Source of the DNA: CAXNKH01 sp049296795
GTDB taxonomy: Bacteria; Pseudomonadota; Gammaproteobacteria; Burkholderiales; Burkholderiaceae_C
Assembly (NCBI GenBank): GCA_049296795.1
Contig: JBAQTC010000036.1
Span: 25,022 to 89,021, forward strand
Direction: 5' to 3'
Length of the DNA stretch: 64,000 bases
The stretch's first letter is position 1; each line of letters begins with the position of its first letter. The notes beneath the pieces were generated by a model that saw only the letters and a program-made list of their open reading frames with translations, was not told the origin of the DNA and did not search any database. Below are positions 43,115 to 52,636 of this stretch, piece after piece. The translations under genes were made by a program, and so were the position numbers.

Positions 43115-43141
43115 AAAGGGGCTTGGATGCCCCTTTTTTTT
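43115..43141 (+). terminator. Hairpin terminator between rpsB and tsf
   Basis: AAAGGGGC at 43115-43122 pairs with GCCCCTTT at 43129-43136 around TTGGAT, followed by a T run. It lies inside the rpsB-tsf gap and probably lowers read-through so that S2 and EF-Ts are made in different amounts. Confidence 0.88.
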
Positions 43142-43240
43142 AGCTAATGAGCCCCGAGGCTGGGGTGGGGCAGAATGACTGTGCAATTCTGGTTCCATCC
43201 TGCAAATGAATATATGTTGAACTGATGATGGAGAATGAAA

Positions 43241-44164
43241 ATGGCTGCAATTACCGCAAGCATGGTGGCTGAACTGCGTGGCAAGACCGATGCCCCCATG
43301 ATGGAATGCAAAAGAGCGCTGACTGAAGCTGAAGGCGATATGGCCAAGGCTGAGGAGTTGTTGCGCGTCAAGCTCGGCAGCAAGGCCGGCAAAGCTGCGT
43401 CACGCGTCACGGCTGAAGGCGTAGTCTCGAGCTACATGAACGGAACGGTTGGTGCTTTATTGGAAGTCAACTGCGAGACTGATTTTGTTACCAAAAATGA
43501 CAGTTTTCTGGCGCTGGCGTCTGCAGCGGCCGAGTTGATTGCCAAAAACAAGCCCGCTGATGTGGCTGCACTTTCTGCTTTGCCTTACAGTCAAGACGGT
43601 TTTGGGCCGACCTTGGAAGACGTTCGCAAGGGCTTGATTGGCAAGATTGGTGAAAACATGAGTTTCCGTCGGTTTAAATGCTTTGACTCGGGTTCTTCAT
43701 TGGCGACCTATTTGCACGGAACCCGTATTGGTGTCGTGGTTGAGTTCTCGGGTGATGAAGTTGCCGCCAAAGATGTTGCCATGCATGTGGCCGCCATGAA
43801 ACCGGTGGCCTTGTCCAGTGCCGATGTGCCCGCTGAACTGGTTGCCAAAGAGCGTTCAGTCGCTGCTGCCAAAGCGGCTGAAGATGCCGTTAAGGCGCAG
43901 GCTGAAGGCAAGCCGGTTCAGTCGGCTGAGATCGTCACCAAACGAATCGAAGGTGGTGTGCAAAAATTCCTGAAGGAAGTCTCTTTGTTCAATCAGTCTT
44001 TTGTCAAAAATGACAAGCAAACTGTTGAGCAGATGCTCAAAGCCGCCGCAACCACTGTTAAGTCGTTCACGCTGTACGTGGTTGGAGAAGGCATTGAGAA
44101 AAAAGCAGATGACTTTGCTGCGGAAGTGGCGGCCCAAGTCGCTGCAGCCCAGCAGGGCAGCTGA
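43241..44164 (+). CDS. tsf: Translation elongation factor Ts
   Basis: 307 residues from the ATG at 43241, which has GGAG seven bases upstream; an ATG two codons earlier is too close to it. The family start MAAITASMVAELRGKTDAPM and the motif VNCETDFVTKN are present. EF-Ts exchanges GDP for GTP on EF-Tu. Confidence 0.98.
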   Translation: MAAITASMVAELRGKTDAPMMECKRALTEAEGDMAKAEELLRVKLGSKAGKAASRVTAEGVVSSYMNGTVGALLEVNCETDFVTKNDSFLALASAAAELIAKNKPADVAALSALPYSQDGFGPTLEDVRKGLIGKIGENMSFRRFKCFDSGSSLATYLHGTRIGVVVEFSGDEVAAKDVAMHVAAMKPVALSSADVPAELVAKERSVAAAKAAEDAVKAQAEGKPVQSAEIVTKRIEGGVQKFLKEVSLFNQSFVKNDKQTVEQMLKAAATTVKSFTLYVVGEGIEKKADDFAAEVAAQVAAAQQGS

Positions 44165-44224
44165 TAGCAACGCAACCCAAACCGATAGACTGAACAATTC
44201 CCAGCAATTCAAGGAGAAGCCCCG

Positions 44225-44947
44225 ATGCCCCAAGCCAAACCAGTCTACAAGCGAATCTTGTTGAAACTGTCAGGCGAGGCTTTGATGGGGGATGACGCTT
44301 TTGGCATCAACCAAGCCACTATTCTTAGGATGGTGGAGGAGGTGGCTGAGGTGTCACGCCTGGGGGTTCAGGTGGCGGTTGTGATTGGTGGGGGAAATAT
44401 TTTCCGCGGTGTCGCTGGTGGGGCGGTGGGGATGGACCGTGCCACTGCCGACTATATGGGCATGTTGGCAACGGTAATGAATGCCCTGGCTTTGGCCGAC
44501 ACCATGAACAAAACGGGTCTGATTGCTCGCGTCATGTCTGCGATCGCCATTGAGCAGGTGGTCGAACCCTATATCCGGCCTAAAGCCTTGCAGTATTTGG
44601 AAGAAGGCAAAGTCGTTATTTTTGCCGCTGGAACCGGCAACCCGTTTTTCACGACCGATACAGCAGCCGCTTTGCGCGGTGCTGAAATTGGGGCTGAGGT
44701 GGTGCTTAAAGCGACCAAGGTGGACGGGGTGTACTCGGCTGATCCCAAGCTGAATCCAACAGCGACCCGCTACAGCCAGATTTCCTTTGATGAAGCCATT
44801 TCTCAGCAATTGGGCATCATGGATGCCACGGCGTTTGCCTTGTGCCGAGACCAAAAATTACCGATCAAAGTTTTTTCAATTTTCAAGCCTGGCGCATTCA
44901 AGCGAGTGGTTCTGGGGCAAGATGAGGGTACCTTGGTCTACGCCTGA
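44225..44947 (+). CDS. pyrH: Uridylate kinase
   Basis: 240 residues. KRILLKLSGEALMGDDAFGI and the nucleotide-binding VIGGGNIFRG are present, typical of bacterial PyrH. It phosphorylates UMP to UDP, is activated by GTP and inhibited by UTP. It precedes frr as in most bacteria; AAGGAG lies upstream. Confidence 0.98.
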   Translation: MPQAKPVYKRILLKLSGEALMGDDAFGINQATILRMVEEVAEVSRLGVQVAVVIGGGNIFRGVAGGAVGMDRATADYMGMLATVMNALALADTMNKTGLIARVMSAIAIEQVVEPYIRPKALQYLEEGKVVIFAAGTGNPFFTTDTAAALRGAEIGAEVVLKATKVDGVYSADPKLNPTATRYSQISFDEAISQQLGIMDATAFALCRDQKLPIKVFSIFKPGAFKRVVLGQDEGTLVYA

Positions 44948-45010
44948 GTCCGCTCGAACAGTGCAAACCAGCGTCTAAAATTTTAAAAAATAAGTCAGAG
45001 GATAAGCAGC

Positions 45011-45571
45011 ATGCCGATAAACGACATTAGAAAAACAGTCGAGATGAAAATGGATCAGTCCATTGCAGCTTTCAAAAGCAATCTCACCAAAATTCGGACC
45101 GGACGTGCCAATCCTGCCCTTTTGGACGCGGTTCAAGTTGACTACTACGGCTCCATGCTGCCGATTTCGCAAGTGGCCAATGTTTCATTGCTTGACGCCA
45201 GGACCATCAGTGTCCAGCCTTGGGAAAAAGGCATGGGTGCCAAAATTGAAAAAGCTATTCGGGACAGTGATCTGGGGCTCAACCCCTCGAGCATGGGGGA
45301 CTTGATCCGTGTGCCCATGCCTGCCATGAGTGAAGAGCGGCGCAAGGAATTGAGCAAGTTGGTCAAGCATGAAGGCGAAAGTGCCAAAATTGCAGTTCGC
45401 AATTTGCGTCGCGATGCCAATGAAGCGGTCAAGAAACTGGTGAAAGACAAGCTGGCATCGGAAGATGATCAAAAACGCAGCGAGACCGACATTCAAAAAG
45501 TCACTGATCGCCACATCATCGAAATTGATCATCTGGTTGCTGCTAAAGAACAAGACTTGATGGCGGTTTGA
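45011..45571 (+). CDS. frr: Ribosome recycling factor
   Basis: 186 residues, standard length. The motif KIRTGRANPALLDAVQVDYY and the basic helix RREL/KLVKHEGESAKIAVRNLRRD are present. It splits post-termination ribosomes with EF-G. Confidence 0.98.
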   Translation: MPINDIRKTVEMKMDQSIAAFKSNLTKIRTGRANPALLDAVQVDYYGSMLPISQVANVSLLDARTISVQPWEKGMGAKIEKAIRDSDLGLNPSSMGDLIRVPMPAMSEERRKELSKLVKHEGESAKIAVRNLRRDANEAVKKLVKDKLASEDDQKRSETDIQKVTDRHIIEIDHLVAAKEQDLMAV

Positions 45572-45583
45572 GGTAGCGGCGCC

Positions 45584-46282
45584 ATGAGTCACATACCGCA
45601 CCATATTGCCATCATCATGGATGGCAATGGCCGTTGGGCTGGCAAGCGGTTCCTGCCGCGGTTGGCGGGTCACAAGCAAGGTATTACCGCACTTGAGCGC
45701 TGTATCGAAGGCTGTGTGTCGCGCGGAGTTGAAGTTCTGACCGTGTTTGCGTTCTCTTCCGAGAATTGGAATCGACCCATAGAAGAAGTGTCGGGTCTGA
45801 TGGAGCTGATGCTGCTGGCGCTGGGACGCGAAGTTCCCAAGCTCAAAGCCGAAGGCGTGCAAATTCACTTTGTGGGTGAAACTGCGGGCATGTCGGACAA
45901 GGTTATTCAGGGCATGCTGACGGCTCAACAAGAGACAGCGGCGAACTCGCGCTTGATCCTCAATGTTTGCTTCAACTATGGGGGTCGTTGGGACATGACC
46001 CAGGCGGTAGCTCGCTTGGTTGCAACTGGTCAAGCTGTGACGGAGCAGGCTTTGGCCGACTCGCTGGCCTTGGCCCATGTCAGGGATCCTGATCTCTTGA
46101 TTCGAACTGGAGGTGAGATGCGCCTGAGTAATTTTCTGCTGTGGCAGGCCGCTTATTCTGAGCTGTATTTCAGTGACAAGTTGTGGCCTGAATTTGACGA
46201 CCAAGAGTTGGATCGCGCCATCACTGCGTTCAATCAGCGCGAGCGGCGCTACGGCAAGACCTCGGCCCAACTCCAGGCTTGA
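45584..46282 (+). CDS. uppS: Undecaprenyl diphosphate synthase
   Basis: 232 residues of cis-prenyltransferase. HIAIIMDGNGRWAGKR carries the catalytic Asp13, and DLLIRTGGEMRLSNFLLWQ is the C-terminal signature. It makes the C55 lipid carrier for peptidoglycan and LPS. It follows frr by 12 bases. Confidence 0.97.
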   Translation: MSHIPHHIAIIMDGNGRWAGKRFLPRLAGHKQGITALERCIEGCVSRGVEVLTVFAFSSENWNRPIEEVSGLMELMLLALGREVPKLKAEGVQIHFVGETAGMSDKVIQGMLTAQQETAANSRLILNVCFNYGGRWDMTQAVARLVATGQAVTEQALADSLALAHVRDPDLLIRTGGEMRLSNFLLWQAAYSELYFSDKLWPEFDDQELDRAITAFNQRERRYGKTSAQLQA

Positions 46283-46319
46283 CGCCTAGAGTTGGCAGAA
46301 CCATTACCTCGGGCACCCC

Positions 46320-47168
46320 ATGTTGAAGCAAAGAATCATCACTGCCATCGTGTTGTTGCTGATTTTGCTACCCGCGCTGTTTTATTCTGATCCCACTCTG
46401 TTTTTTGCCATCACTCTGGTGTTGCTGGCGGGCGGCGCTTGGGAGTGGGGTCGACTCAACGGCTTAGGCCCGGTTTCTTCTGTTTTGTTGGGTGCTTTGT
46501 CAATGCTGCTTTGTGCCGCAGCTTGGGGTTTGGGTTGGCATAAGCAAACCCTGCCTGTGCTGTGGCAGCTCAGTGCTGCTTTCTGGGTGCTCGCAGCAGC
46601 CTGGTTGTTGCGCGGTGGGGCTGTCGCTTGGGCCCAACTTCCGCCTAGTTTGAGACTGGTTTCGGGCGTGTTCGTACTCTGGTTGTCCTGGCTGGCCTTG
46701 GCACAGGCCAGGCTTGTGGGAGTCAATTTCCTGTTGTCAATCATGACACTGGTGTGGGTGGCTGATATCTCGGCTTACTTCGCTGGGAAACGTTGGGGTG
46801 GCCGTTTCTTTTCTCGTAAATTAGCACCCGCCATCAGTCCGGGGAAAAGTTGGGAAGGGGTGGCTGGTGGCCTGGTCGGGGTATTGATTTTGGCAGTGAC
46901 TTGGCACCTGCTAGACGGTTTTGCCAGTGTGCCTAGTTTTTACACCCTGCTGATTACACGGGGCTGGTGGTTCTTTCTGCTGGCCGTGACTTTCATGCTG
47001 GCCATGAGTGTGGTGGGGGACCTGGTGGAGTCACTGATCAAGCGCAGTGCCGGTGTCAAGGACAGCAGCCAATTGCTACCGGGTCATGGCGGGGTGTTGG
47101 ACCGGGTTGATGCTTTGTTGCCCACCTTGCCTTTGGCCATGATGCTACACAGCATGACAACATGGTGA
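46320..47168 (+). CDS. cdsA: Phosphatidate cytidylyltransferase
   Basis: 282 residues with seven or eight transmembrane helices. The signature near the C-terminus SVVGDLVESLIKRSAGVKDS, followed by LPGHGGVLDRVDAL, is that of CdsA. It makes CDP-diacylglycerol for phospholipid synthesis. Its last seven bases overlap dxr. Confidence 0.97.
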   Translation: MLKQRIITAIVLLLILLPALFYSDPTLFFAITLVLLAGGAWEWGRLNGLGPVSSVLLGALSMLLCAAAWGLGWHKQTLPVLWQLSAAFWVLAAAWLLRGGAVAWAQLPPSLRLVSGVFVLWLSWLALAQARLVGVNFLLSIMTLVWVADISAYFAGKRWGGRFFSRKLAPAISPGKSWEGVAGGLVGVLILAVTWHLLDGFASVPSFYTLLITRGWWFFLLAVTFMLAMSVVGDLVESLIKRSAGVKDSSQLLPGHGGVLDRVDALLPTLPLAMMLHSMTTW

Positions 47169-48355
47169 AGCAACGTTTGGCCATTTTGGGCTCCACGGGC
47201 TCTATCGGTGCGAACACGCTGGAAGTGGTGGCCCTTCACCCTGAACAGTTTGAGGTGTTTGCACTGACCGCATCCACCAGTGTTGATCTGATGCTGCGCC
47301 AGTGTGTGCAGTTCAAGCCCAGTTTCGTTGCCATGGCCAGTGAGCCACACGGCCGCGAACTCGCAACGCAATTGAAGCAGCTGGGTTTGACGACCGAAGT
47401 CCTGAGCGGCCATGATGCGCTTATCGAGTTGTCCTCGCATGAACAGGTAGATATCGTGATGGCGGCGATTGTCGGCGCTGCGGGATTGGCCCCATGCCTG
47501 GCTGCAGCGCGTAGCGGAAAACGTTTGTTGTTGGCCAATAAGGAAGCCCTGGTGGTCGGTGCCGAAGTTTTTTTGCAAGCGGTGGCACAGGGTGGTGCGA
47601 CCTTGTTGCCAATAGACAGTGAACATTCGGCAATTTTTCAATCGCTACCGGCCAACTCAGGGACTTGGGCCGAGCAGGTCGACAAGATTATTCTGACCGC
47701 CTCGGGTGGTCCATTCAGAACCCGTGATCCAAGGACCTTGAACCAGGTGACCCCGGAGCAAGCTTGCGCTCATCCGAATTGGGTCATGGGTCGAAAAATC
47801 TCGGTGGATTCGGCAACCATGATGAATAAGGCCTTGGAAGTGATTGAGGCGCACTACCTGTTTGGCATGCCACCGGATCGGCTGGAGGTTGTGATCCATC
47901 CCCAGAGCATCATTCACTCCATGGTTCAGTACAAAGATCATTCAGTCGTGGCGCAACTCGGAACCCCTGACATGCGGGTGCCGATTGCCTACGGCCTGTC
48001 CTGGCCTAGTCGCATGGTGTCGGGTGCCCAGGCCCTGGATTTCCGCAGCTTGGCCAATATGAGTTTCGAGGCTTTGGATTGCGCAGCTCACCTGGAGCGG
48101 TTTCCCGGTTTGTCTCTGGCCTGGGAAGTGTTACGTGGCCCTGCGGGAAGCACAGCCGTTCTCAATGCGGCCAATGAAGTGGCGGTAGCTGCTTTCCTAG
48201 ATCGAAAGATCAGGTTCGACCAGATTCACCATGTGAATACCGAAACACTTTCGACGTTGTTGCCTTCAGCCCCCCATTCGCTGGAAGACTTGCTTGCGCT
48301 CGACGACCAAGCCCGTTCGCTGGCGTATGAGGTGGTTGGGAGAGTCGGGGCCTGA
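47162..48355 (+). CDS. dxr: 1-deoxy-D-xylulose 5-phosphate reductoisomerase
   Basis: 397 residues. The NADPH site LGSTGSIGANTLEVV, LLANKEALVVG, the metal and substrate motif DSEHSAIFQ and ASGGPFRTR are present. It performs the first committed step of the MEP isoprenoid pathway. Start overlaps cdsA. Confidence 0.98.
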   Translation: MVKQRLAILGSTGSIGANTLEVVALHPEQFEVFALTASTSVDLMLRQCVQFKPSFVAMASEPHGRELATQLKQLGLTTEVLSGHDALIELSSHEQVDIVMAAIVGAAGLAPCLAAARSGKRLLLANKEALVVGAEVFLQAVAQGGATLLPIDSEHSAIFQSLPANSGTWAEQVDKIILTASGGPFRTRDPRTLNQVTPEQACAHPNWVMGRKISVDSATMMNKALEVIEAHYLFGMPPDRLEVVIHPQSIIHSMVQYKDHSVVAQLGTPDMRVPIAYGLSWPSRMVSGAQALDFRSLANMSFEALDCAAHLERFPGLSLAWEVLRGPAGSTAVLNAANEVAVAAFLDRKIRFDQIHHVNTETLSTLLPSAPHSLEDLLALDDQARSLAYEVVGRVGA

Positions 48356-48366
48356 CCCCCTTCACC

Positions 48367-49725
48367 ATGACGACGCTTCTTGCCTTTGTTGTGGCCTTGG
48401 CGGTGTTGATTGCTGTCCACGAATATGGCCACTACCGGATGGCACGGGCCTGTGGGGTCAAGGTGCTGCGATTTTCGATCGGTTTTGGCAAAGTTTTGTT
48501 GCGCTGGCGGTGCCAAGGCAATTCCACTGAATTTGTTCTGGCTGCATTCCCCTTGGGGGGGTACGTGAAGATGCTGGATGAACGGGAAGCGCCAGTGGCC
48601 CAAGAGGAGCGCCATCTGGCGTTTAATCAACAGCGCCTGCGTTCCCGAGTTGCCATCGTTGCGGCCGGCCCTTTTGCCAATCTGGCTTTGGCCGCGGTGT
48701 TGTATACCCTGGTGAACTGGGGCGGGGTGGATGTACCCAAAGCCGTGTTGGCCAGTCCGCTAGCGGGTTCGGTCGCTCAGCAGGCTGGCCTTCGGGGTGG
48801 CGAGTGGGTCAAGCAAGGGGGCTTGCAAGGACAGGACTTGCGCGATATTGATTCTTTCGAGGACTTGCGTTGGTTGCTAACCCAGGGGGCGTTACAGGCT
48901 GAGAGCGTGCGTCTCGTTTTCGAGCGCTCCGCGAACGACTTGGGCGAAGTGTCACTCAAGCTCGATTCACTGAAAGCGGTTGAGGCCGATAGCCAGCTGT
49001 TTCGGAAAATCGGACTGCTTGCCCCTTTTTCTCCTGCGGTGATGGGGGAGATCATGGCGGGTGGTGCCGCTGATCTGGCTGGGCTGCGTGCTGGTGATCG
49101 TGTGTTCAAGGTGGACACCTTGGACATACTCGATGCGGCACAATTGCGCGAATTGATCCGCAATTCGGTTCAGCAGGTCACTCCAGTCCCCCAGATTTGG
49201 GGAATTCAGCGCGGCACACAGCGGTTGACCATCGAGGTCAAACCAATAGCTCAACTCGAAGGTGAAGCCCGTATCGGAAGGATTCATGCATTCGTTGGTG
49301 CTGCCCCAGAACTCGTGACGGTGCGCTATGGATTGGGCCAGGGCTTGTGGCTTGGGCTGGTACGGACCTGGGATGTGTCAACCCTTACGCTGCGCATGAT
49401 GGGCAAAATGCTCATGGGTCAAGCATCCTTGAAGAATCTCAGCGGCCCCCTGACCATTGCTGACTATGCGGGAAAATCGGCCAGTCAGGGTTGGAGCCAG
49501 TACCTGTTATTTTTGGCCTTGATCAGTGTCAGTCTGGGGGTGTTGAATCTGTTGCCGCTGCCCGTACTCGATGGCGGACACCTGATGTATTATCTTTGGG
49601 AGGCGCTGACTGGCAAGAGCGTGTCAGAGGTTTGGATGGAGCGCTTGCAGCGGGTGGGCGTGGCGTTACTGCTGTTGCTGATGTCCATCGCGCTTTTCAA
49701 TGATTTAACCCGATGGTTGGCTTAG
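48367..49725 (+). CDS. rseP: Site-2 protease RseP
   Basis: 452 residues. The zinc motif HEYGH is at 18-22 in the first transmembrane helix, and the LDGG motif lies in PLPVLDGGHLMYY near the C-terminus. Two PDZ domains lie between. RseP cleaves anti-sigma-E RseA in the envelope stress response and clears remnant signal peptides. It stands directly before bamA. Confidence 0.97.
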   Translation: MTTLLAFVVALAVLIAVHEYGHYRMARACGVKVLRFSIGFGKVLLRWRCQGNSTEFVLAAFPLGGYVKMLDEREAPVAQEERHLAFNQQRLRSRVAIVAAGPFANLALAAVLYTLVNWGGVDVPKAVLASPLAGSVAQQAGLRGGEWVKQGGLQGQDLRDIDSFEDLRWLLTQGALQAESVRLVFERSANDLGEVSLKLDSLKAVEADSQLFRKIGLLAPFSPAVMGEIMAGGAADLAGLRAGDRVFKVDTLDILDAAQLRELIRNSVQQVTPVPQIWGIQRGTQRLTIEVKPIAQLEGEARIGRIHAFVGAAPELVTVRYGLGQGLWLGLVRTWDVSTLTLRMMGKMLMGQASLKNLSGPLTIADYAGKSASQGWSQYLLFLALISVSLGVLNLLPLPVLDGGHLMYYLWEALTGKSVSEVWMERLQRVGVALLLLLMSIALFNDLTRWLA

Positions 49726-49766
49726 GGTGACTTTTGAACAAGCTTACTTTTTTGAATAATTAAAAA

Positions 49767-52100
49767 ATGCAATTTAATCGATTTATTCTGCGCATTGCAA
49801 CCGTCCTGGCTGTTTTGATCTTCACAGTCCACGCGGCATGGGCGGTCGAACCGTTCACGGTGCGCGATATTCGCGTTGAAGGCTTGCAGCGGGTCGAGCC
49901 CGGCACCATCTTTGCTTCGATTGCAGTTCGGGTGGGTGACACCTATAGCGATGAAAAAGGTGCTGCGGCAATTCGCTCTTTGTTCGGCCTAGGGCTATTC
50001 AAAGATGTGCGACTGGAAGTCTTAGCAGACGTGTTGGTCGTGATCGTTGAGGAGCGTCCGACAGTGGCCGATGTGGAGTTTGTCGGGACCAAGGAATTTG
50101 ACAAAGATGTTCTGAAAAAAGCTTTGCGTGATGTCGGCTTGAGCGATGGCCGTCCTTTTGACAAAGCCTTAGTCGACCGGGCTGAGCAGGAACTCAAACG
50201 CCAGTACATCAACCGCAGTCTTTATGCGGCAGAAATCGTCACCACCATCACACCTATGGAGCGCAATCGTGTGAACCTGACGTTCACCGTGGCAGAAGGC
50301 GAAGTGGCGAAAATCAGTGAAATTCGGATTGTGGGCAACAAGGTGTTTGAAGAATCCACCCTGCGCAAGCTGTTTGATCTGGACACGGGGGGCGGCTGGC
50401 TGAGTTGGTATACCAAATCGGATCGCTACTCGCGAACCAAACTCAATGCTGATTTGGAGACCTTGCGTTCCCACTACCTGACGCGTGGCTATCTTGAATT
50501 CAGGATTGAATCGACCCAGGTCGCGATTTCTCCGAACAAAAAAGACATGAGCATCGCCATCAATATTTTCGAGGGTGAACGCTATGTGGTAACGGATGTC
50601 AAACTCGAAGGAAATTACCTGGGGCGCGAGGAAGAGTTCAAGTCGATGGTGGCGATTTTGCCTGGACAACCGTATAACGCTGACCAGGTCACCACCACCA
50701 CCAAAGCTTTTACCGATTATTTTGGCAAGTTCGGTTTTGCTTTTGCCCGGGTTGAAGCGCGACCTGCTATTGATCGGGTGACCAATCGGGTGTCCTTGGT
50801 TTTGCAAGCGGATCCCTCGCGTCGGGTCTATGTGCGTCGAATCGATATCGCAGGCAATAACCGAACCCGGGACGAAGTCGTGCGCCGTGAGTTTCGTCAG
50901 TTGGAGTCATCCTGGTATGACGGCGACAAAATCAAACTGTCGCGCGATCGGGTAGATCGGCTGGCTTATTTCACTGACGTGAATTTCGAAACCCTGGATG
51001 TTTCTGGTGCACCCGATCAAGTGGACTTGAAACTTAACGTGGTTGAAAAACCCACAGGCAGCGTGAGCATCGGTGCGGGTTATTCCAGTGCCGACGGCCT
51101 GGGACTGATGTTTGGTTTCAGTCAGGCGAATGCCTTTGGATCAGGCAATTCGCTTGGTTTGCAAGTCAACACCAGCAAAATCAACCGGGTGGTGGTTCTC
51201 AGCACCACCGACCCTTATTTCACCGCTGACGGCGTGTCGCGTTCGCTGAATGTTTATCAGCGTACGTCTAATCCCTATTTGGATATCGAAAGCTATAAGT
51301 TGGTGACCTCCGGCGCCAGCATTAATTTTGGTATTCCGCTGACCGAGAGGGACACTGTCTACGTCGGCGCGGGTGTTGAGGGTACTGAGATTGTTCCTGG
51401 GAATAATTTGCCGCCGGCATATCAGAACTACGCTAATCAATTTGGCTATAACAGTGCGACGGTTCCTCTGACCGCCGGTTGGTCCAGAGATAACCGCGAC
51501 AGCGCTCTGGTCCCTACCCGAGGCGTGTTCCAGCGTGCCACGGCTGAGTGGGGGGTCGGTGGCGATGTGCGTTATGTGCGTGCTGGCTACCAGTACCAGC
51601 AGTATTACCCGATCAACAAGCAATTTACCGGGGCGTTCAATGGTGATATTGGAGTCGGCAAGGGATTGAATGGCCTAGCTTACCCGTTGTTTAAAAATTA
51701 CTATGGTGGGGGATTGGGCTCTGTTCGAGGTTTCGAGCAAGCTAGCTTGGGTCCGCGCAGCTGTCGTGTGGCTGGGGTGACTTCCTGCGATTTGACGGAT
51801 ATTGCACAATCATTGACGGTTGGCGGCACCAAAAAAATCAATTTGAATTTTGAGTTGCAAGCACCGTTCCCCGGGGCTGGCAATGACAAAACCCTGCGCA
51901 TGTACGGTTTTGTTGACATGGGCAATGTGTACGGCGCTGATGAGGCAATCGATTTCAATAAATTCCGGATTTCGAGCGGTGTTGGCATCAGTTGGATCTC
52001 GCCCATGGGCCCGTTGCGCCTAGCTTTTGCCAAGCCAATTCGTAAATTTGAAGGCGATAGAATACAGAATATGCAATTTCAAATCGGAACCTCTTTCTAA
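49767..52100 (+). CDS. bamA: Outer membrane assembly factor BamA
   Basis: 777 residues. Signal peptide about 1-26 (HAAWAVEP), five POTRA domains to about residue 430, then a 16-stranded barrel with the conserved VRGF motif in GSVRGFEQASLGP and terminal Phe. BamA folds and inserts outer membrane proteins. No Shine-Dalgarno sequence is evident before its ATG: the upstream bases are AT-rich. It ends with a one-base overlap with skp. Confidence 0.98.
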   Translation: MQFNRFILRIATVLAVLIFTVHAAWAVEPFTVRDIRVEGLQRVEPGTIFASIAVRVGDTYSDEKGAAAIRSLFGLGLFKDVRLEVLADVLVVIVEERPTVADVEFVGTKEFDKDVLKKALRDVGLSDGRPFDKALVDRAEQELKRQYINRSLYAAEIVTTITPMERNRVNLTFTVAEGEVAKISEIRIVGNKVFEESTLRKLFDLDTGGGWLSWYTKSDRYSRTKLNADLETLRSHYLTRGYLEFRIESTQVAISPNKKDMSIAINIFEGERYVVTDVKLEGNYLGREEEFKSMVAILPGQPYNADQVTTTTKAFTDYFGKFGFAFARVEARPAIDRVTNRVSLVLQADPSRRVYVRRIDIAGNNRTRDEVVRREFRQLESSWYDGDKIKLSRDRVDRLAYFTDVNFETLDVSGAPDQVDLKLNVVEKPTGSVSIGAGYSSADGLGLMFGFSQANAFGSGNSLGLQVNTSKINRVVVLSTTDPYFTADGVSRSLNVYQRTSNPYLDIESYKLVTSGASINFGIPLTERDTVYVGAGVEGTEIVPGNNLPPAYQNYANQFGYNSATVPLTAGWSRDNRDSALVPTRGVFQRATAEWGVGGDVRYVRAGYQYQQYYPINKQFTGAFNGDIGVGKGLNGLAYPLFKNYYGGGLGSVRGFEQASLGPRSCRVAGVTSCDLTDIAQSLTVGGTKKINLNFELQAPFPGAGNDKTLRMYGFVDMGNVYGADEAIDFNKFRISSGVGISWISPMGPLRLAFAKPIRKFEGDRIQNMQFQIGTSF

Positions 52101-52621
52101 TGAAGTACCTGGTATCTAAGTCCTTTGCTGCACTTTGTTTGGGCATGCTGGCGCTGGCGTTGCCGGCCCAGGCGCAGGAGTTCCGTATCGGTTTCGTCAA
52201 TATTGACCGAATCCTGAAAGAACCGAACCCTGCCAAATCAGCCCAAAGCAAATTAGAGCTTGAGTTCGGCAAGCGGGAGAAGGAACTCGCGGAGTTAGGC
52301 GCGACCCTTAAAGCCAATGCCGATAGGTTTGAGCGCGATGCGCCCACCCTGTCTGAATCGCAACGGAACACCCGTCAGAAACAACTGGTCGAGCAGGACC
52401 GAGAGCTTCAGCGCAAGCGCCGCGAGTTCCAAGAAGACCTCAACGCCCGCAAGAGCGAGGAATTGCAACAAGTGCTGGAACGTGCCAATAAAGTGATCAA
52501 GCAGGTTGCCGAGTCCGAAAAATACGACCTCGTTCTTCAAGAAGCGGTCTATATCAGTCCCAAGCACGACATCACTGACAAAGTGATCAAGCTGCTCAAT
52601 GCCGCCGGCAACAACAAGTAA
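52100..52621 (+). CDS. skp: Periplasmic chaperone Skp/OmpH
   Basis: 173 residues with a signal peptide (1-25, ALPAQAQE). The mature start FRIGFVNIDRILKEPNPAK and a long charged coiled coil are typical of Skp. The trimer holds unfolded outer membrane proteins for BamA. The start codon shares a base with the bamA stop. Confidence 0.95.
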   Translation: MKYLVSKSFAALCLGMLALALPAQAQEFRIGFVNIDRILKEPNPAKSAQSKLELEFGKREKELAELGATLKANADRFERDAPTLSESQRNTRQKQLVEQDRELQRKRREFQEDLNARKSEELQQVLERANKVIKQVAESEKYDLVLQEAVYISPKHDITDKVIKLLNAAGNNK

Positions 52622-52636
52622 CAGCAGGCCTGGACC

